Shown here: positions 61,836 to 64,000 of the stretch, in pieces | How positions within the stretch are numbered: the stretch's first letter is position 1 | How the letters are laid out: each line of letters starts with the position of its first letter | Source of the DNA: Aquila chrysaetos chrysaetos | Lineage: Eukaryota > Chordata > Aves > Accipitriformes > Accipitridae | Reading direction: 5' to 3' | NCBI RefSeq assembly: GCF_900496995.4 | Contig: NC_044014.1 | Span: 7,018,001-7,082,000 of the forward strand | Length of the DNA stretch: 64,000 bases | Translations under genes and position numbers: made by a program | Notes under the pieces: model-generated | The model's input: the letters and a program-made list of their open reading frames with translations, nothing else | What the model was told of the DNA's origin: nothing | Databases searched by the model: none

Positions 61836-62179
61836 GCGAAGGCCCTGCGCGGCTCGGCGATGGAGCGTAACGTGCCGGTGGTGTTGGTGGCGGCCGTCTG
61901 CGCGCACAGACCTTTTACCTGGCTGTTATCTTTCTCCTACCTTCGTCATTTTAAGTCAGTGTGGAGGGCGCAGGGGGTTTCTCTGCAGTCCTGCTCCTCG
62001 ACTCTTGCCTTCCCGGGTCGCGCAGGGGGGAAACCGAGGGAAGGGGAAAAGGCGATCGGACCTTTCCTAACCGCGGTCCGCCTCCCCTCCCTCCGGGGCC
62101 TGCCCTGAGGGGACTCCCGGCCTGCAGACCGCGGCCTCTGGCTGCCTCTCCGCCCCGGGCCCAGCCGACAGCAGCCTCC

Positions 62180-62207
62180 TTCCCTCCCTCCCTCCCTCCC
62201 TCCCTCC
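62180..62207. repeat. (CCCT)n repeat in the SFXN4 promoter
   Basis: About six to seven CCCT units. The minus strand carries regular GGG runs, so it is G-quadruplex-capable and probably length-variable. Confidence 0.85.
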
Positions 62208-62354
62208 TCCGCGGCGCCTCAGGGCGGGAAGGCGGCCCAGGCGCCAAGCCGACCCCGCGGGTGGGGGGGATCCCGGCGCGGCGGCACCGTGCCCGGGCGG
62301 AGCGTGCAGCAGCCGGACCGTCCCCCCGCGGCGCCTTCCGCTTGCAGCGGCTCC

Positions 62355-62393
62355 ATGGAGCCCAACCTGCGGTTCTGGAGGACGGAGGGCCAG
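62355..62393 (+). CDS. SFXN4: SFXN4 coding exon 1 (sideroflexin 4)
   Basis: The ATG at 62355 gives MEPNLRFWRTEGQ, then donor GTCAGG. This aligns with EPNVRFWITERQ of human SFXN4. SFXN4 is a divergent sideroflexin of the mitochondrial inner membrane, needed for complex I assembly and iron-sulfur homeostasis. Human SFXN4 has about 25 residues before EPN. Here the frame stays open upstream but shows only a GTG (62289) and no ATG, so a shorter N-terminus is the simplest reading. The start context has G at +4 but T at -3. It lies about 1 kb after PRDX3 in the same orientation, as in human. Confidence 0.9.
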
Positions 62394-62483
62394 GTCAGGG
62401 GCTGGGGGGGAGCCGGGGAGGGCGAGGGTGGGCGGGCTGGCTCCGAAATAACGCCTCGCCTCCCTGAAACGTGTGTCCGTCAG

Positions 62484-62549
62484 TCTTTTTTCCAGAGGTT
62501 TCTTCTCTGGGTGGACGTCTTGGATCCCCTGCTGCTCCTGAAATCCTCC
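62484..62549 (+). CDS. SFXN4: SFXN4 coding exon 2 (gene continues beyond the window)
   Basis: Acceptor GTCCGTCAG, donor GTGAGT, 22 codons in phase 0. It encodes SFFQRFLLWVDVLDP followed by a leucine-rich end LLLLKSS, aligning with SFIRRFLQWTELLDP of human SFXN4. Intron 1 is only 90 bp. The transmembrane part of the protein lies in later exons, none of which I recognise before 64000. Confidence 0.9.
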
Positions 62550-64000
62550 GTGAGTACCGCGGCTCGGCCTCGCCCGTCGGGGTGTCGGTGAGGGCCGGGG
62601 CTGGCGGCGGGAGGTTTGGCAATCGACCTGAACCAGCTTTGGCTTTGCTAAGGGCAAAACAGCGGGGCGGGCTGTTCGTAAATAATCTGCTGCTTCGGCT
62701 GGAGGACTGACTGGTGATGGGGAGCTGTGGCAGCGTCGGGGAAGGCAGGTTTGCTGAAATGCATCGCGGGCACCCAAAATCTGTGCTGGCTAATCCGCAC
62801 ACCCGTCCTTAACCTGGAGCTCGTGAAGCTCTTTGATTCTCCTCCAAGTGAAAGGAATCCTCCCCTGGGAGGGAGCACAGCAGGTTTGCAGGCCCTTTCT
62901 ATACCAGAGAACGATTACTACAATTTTAACATTAACTGTTTAAAGTGTGACACTAAACACATTGTCGGTCACAAAGTGTGGCTTCTAAACTTCAGGGACT
63001 GTCATGACAGCAAAATTCTGGGGAAGATGCGCTTTTCTGTCAACCCACTCCTCTATAGTTTTGTCAGGGGTGACAGAGGAAGAAGCACAGCACATTGTAT
63101 GAGAGTCGGCTGGCTGGTCAGTGTGTTAAAGGAATTTTTGTTTATTGATTTGTTATTTATTTTTTAAGGGAAAGCTCCATTAAAGCAAAAGAACACTGTC
63201 AAAATGTGTCTACATGAGATACGTCCTTGTCACTTGCAGAGTGCGTTGTGTATATCTATTCATCTCTCTCTCTGTATGTGTATATATGGTACAAATATAT
63301 ACCTCCATCTATATTTACATATACAAATAATATAATTTAGTAAATGTACATTACATATATGTAAACGCCAACAAGAAAATTTTATAGTACATTCAGGATT
63401 TGGAGATCTGGCATTAGTTCACACCTCCTTGAATTAAAATACACTGTTGCAAAGAGAGATGTGCCTGTTGAAGAAAAGTCAGATCATCTCACAGATTCTT
63501 CTACGTGGGGCAGCTTTTTGTGTAGGCTATGGATAAATACATGAGGTTACAGTTCTATTCGCTTTGTTTAAGTGTACCTGTTTTCCATAATTAAAAGCTT
63601 AAGCCAAGCTTCAAGGAAGAGTGTAAGATGCAAAACTTATTCACTTGATATTTGTGAACAGGCAGGAACATCTAATGATGTCGTGACTCATTTCTGGTAA
63701 TTTTAAAAGTCTGGTTTGGAATTTCTTTTTAAAATAGTCATATAGGTGCCTGTGGGGATGTCAGATGGTTGCTTCGATGGCAAATCTTTGAATTTGCCAG
63801 CACACATGGATAACTTTAAGTACAAGAATAACACTTGATTTCAGTGAGGTTTTTCGTGTGCTTAAAGTTCAGATGCATTTATGTAATGGGTTGAAGGTTG
63901 ATACTTAAAGGGACCAAGGGGGCCTGAATATTCTGAAAGTTTTTATGACTCTGAATTAGTTGTGTGTCCAGATGTGTTCTTGCTTTAACTGTTTTGGTGA
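62550..64000 (+). other. SFXN4: SFXN4 intron 2 (partial)
   Basis: Starts at the GTGAGT donor. A 146-codon open frame (62727-63167) begins at GTG, not ATG, and matches nothing I know. TC/TA-rich simple sequence occupies about 63255-63365. No third exon is recognised before the window ends. Confidence 0.75.

Larger units (their letters stand above)
61840..62640 (+). promoter_or_regulatory. SFXN4: SFXN4 CpG-island promoter
   Basis: CpG-dense, GC-rich sequence surrounding the first two SFXN4 coding exons, with a CCCT-type repeat about 150-175 bp before the ATG and no clear TATA box. The transcription start is expected within about 62.0-62.35 kb. Confidence 0.75.

Noticed and set aside
62727-63167. 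146-codon open frame in SFXN4 intron 2
   Set aside because: It opens with GTG, has no recognisable domain and is not needed by the SFXN4 exon structure.
1-64000. CRISPR arrays, prokaryotic operons, phage or toxin systems
   Set aside because: The window is vertebrate nuclear DNA with spliced genes. No regular spaced repeats or bacterial gene clusters were seen.

Overview
This window looks like nuclear DNA from a bird. It carries the vertebrate GRK5 - PRDX3 - SFXN4 neighbourhood (the human chr10q26 gene order, inverted here). The introns are fairly compact and free of Alu or L1. A solo LTR of a type I associate with neoavian and songbird genomes, and an old CR1-like LINE, are present. The species cannot be named from the sequence alone.

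Layout. Positions 1-47005 are read as part of the very long first intron of GRK5, a minus-strand gene. Its coding exon 1 lies at 47006-47057 inside a strong CpG island of about 45.8-48.0 kb. I found no further GRK5 exon, so exon 2 onward should lie beyond position 1. The intron holds a CR1-like LINE remnant (about 34.8-35.4 kb), a 571-bp solo LTR with a perfect 5-bp target-site duplication (38845-39415), two CpG-rich patches (about 15.4-15.95 kb and 23.48-24.19 kb), a possible SINE remnant and simple repeats. From 47058 to 55336 is the 8.3-kb interval between the divergent genes GRK5 and PRDX3; apart from the two promoters and a probable ancient SINE remnant I see nothing recognisable in it.

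PRDX3 (plus strand, 55337-60493) is complete: seven coding exons with GT-AG introns encode a 240-residue mitochondrial 2-Cys peroxiredoxin. About 1 kb past its probable polyadenylation site is a third CpG island, from which SFXN4 starts (plus strand). Its first two coding exons (62355-62393 and 62484-62549) are visible and the rest runs off the window.

Functionally, PRDX3 (mitochondrial peroxide removal) and SFXN4 (mitochondrial inner membrane, complex I and iron-sulfur biology) are adjacent and co-oriented. GRK5 (GPCR kinase) is divergent and unrelated in pathway. I found no mobile gene cassette, CRISPR array or other novel multi-gene system. The items most worth checking are the possible alternative start of PRDX3 in its intron 2, the intronic CpG islands and the sense-oriented solo LTR.
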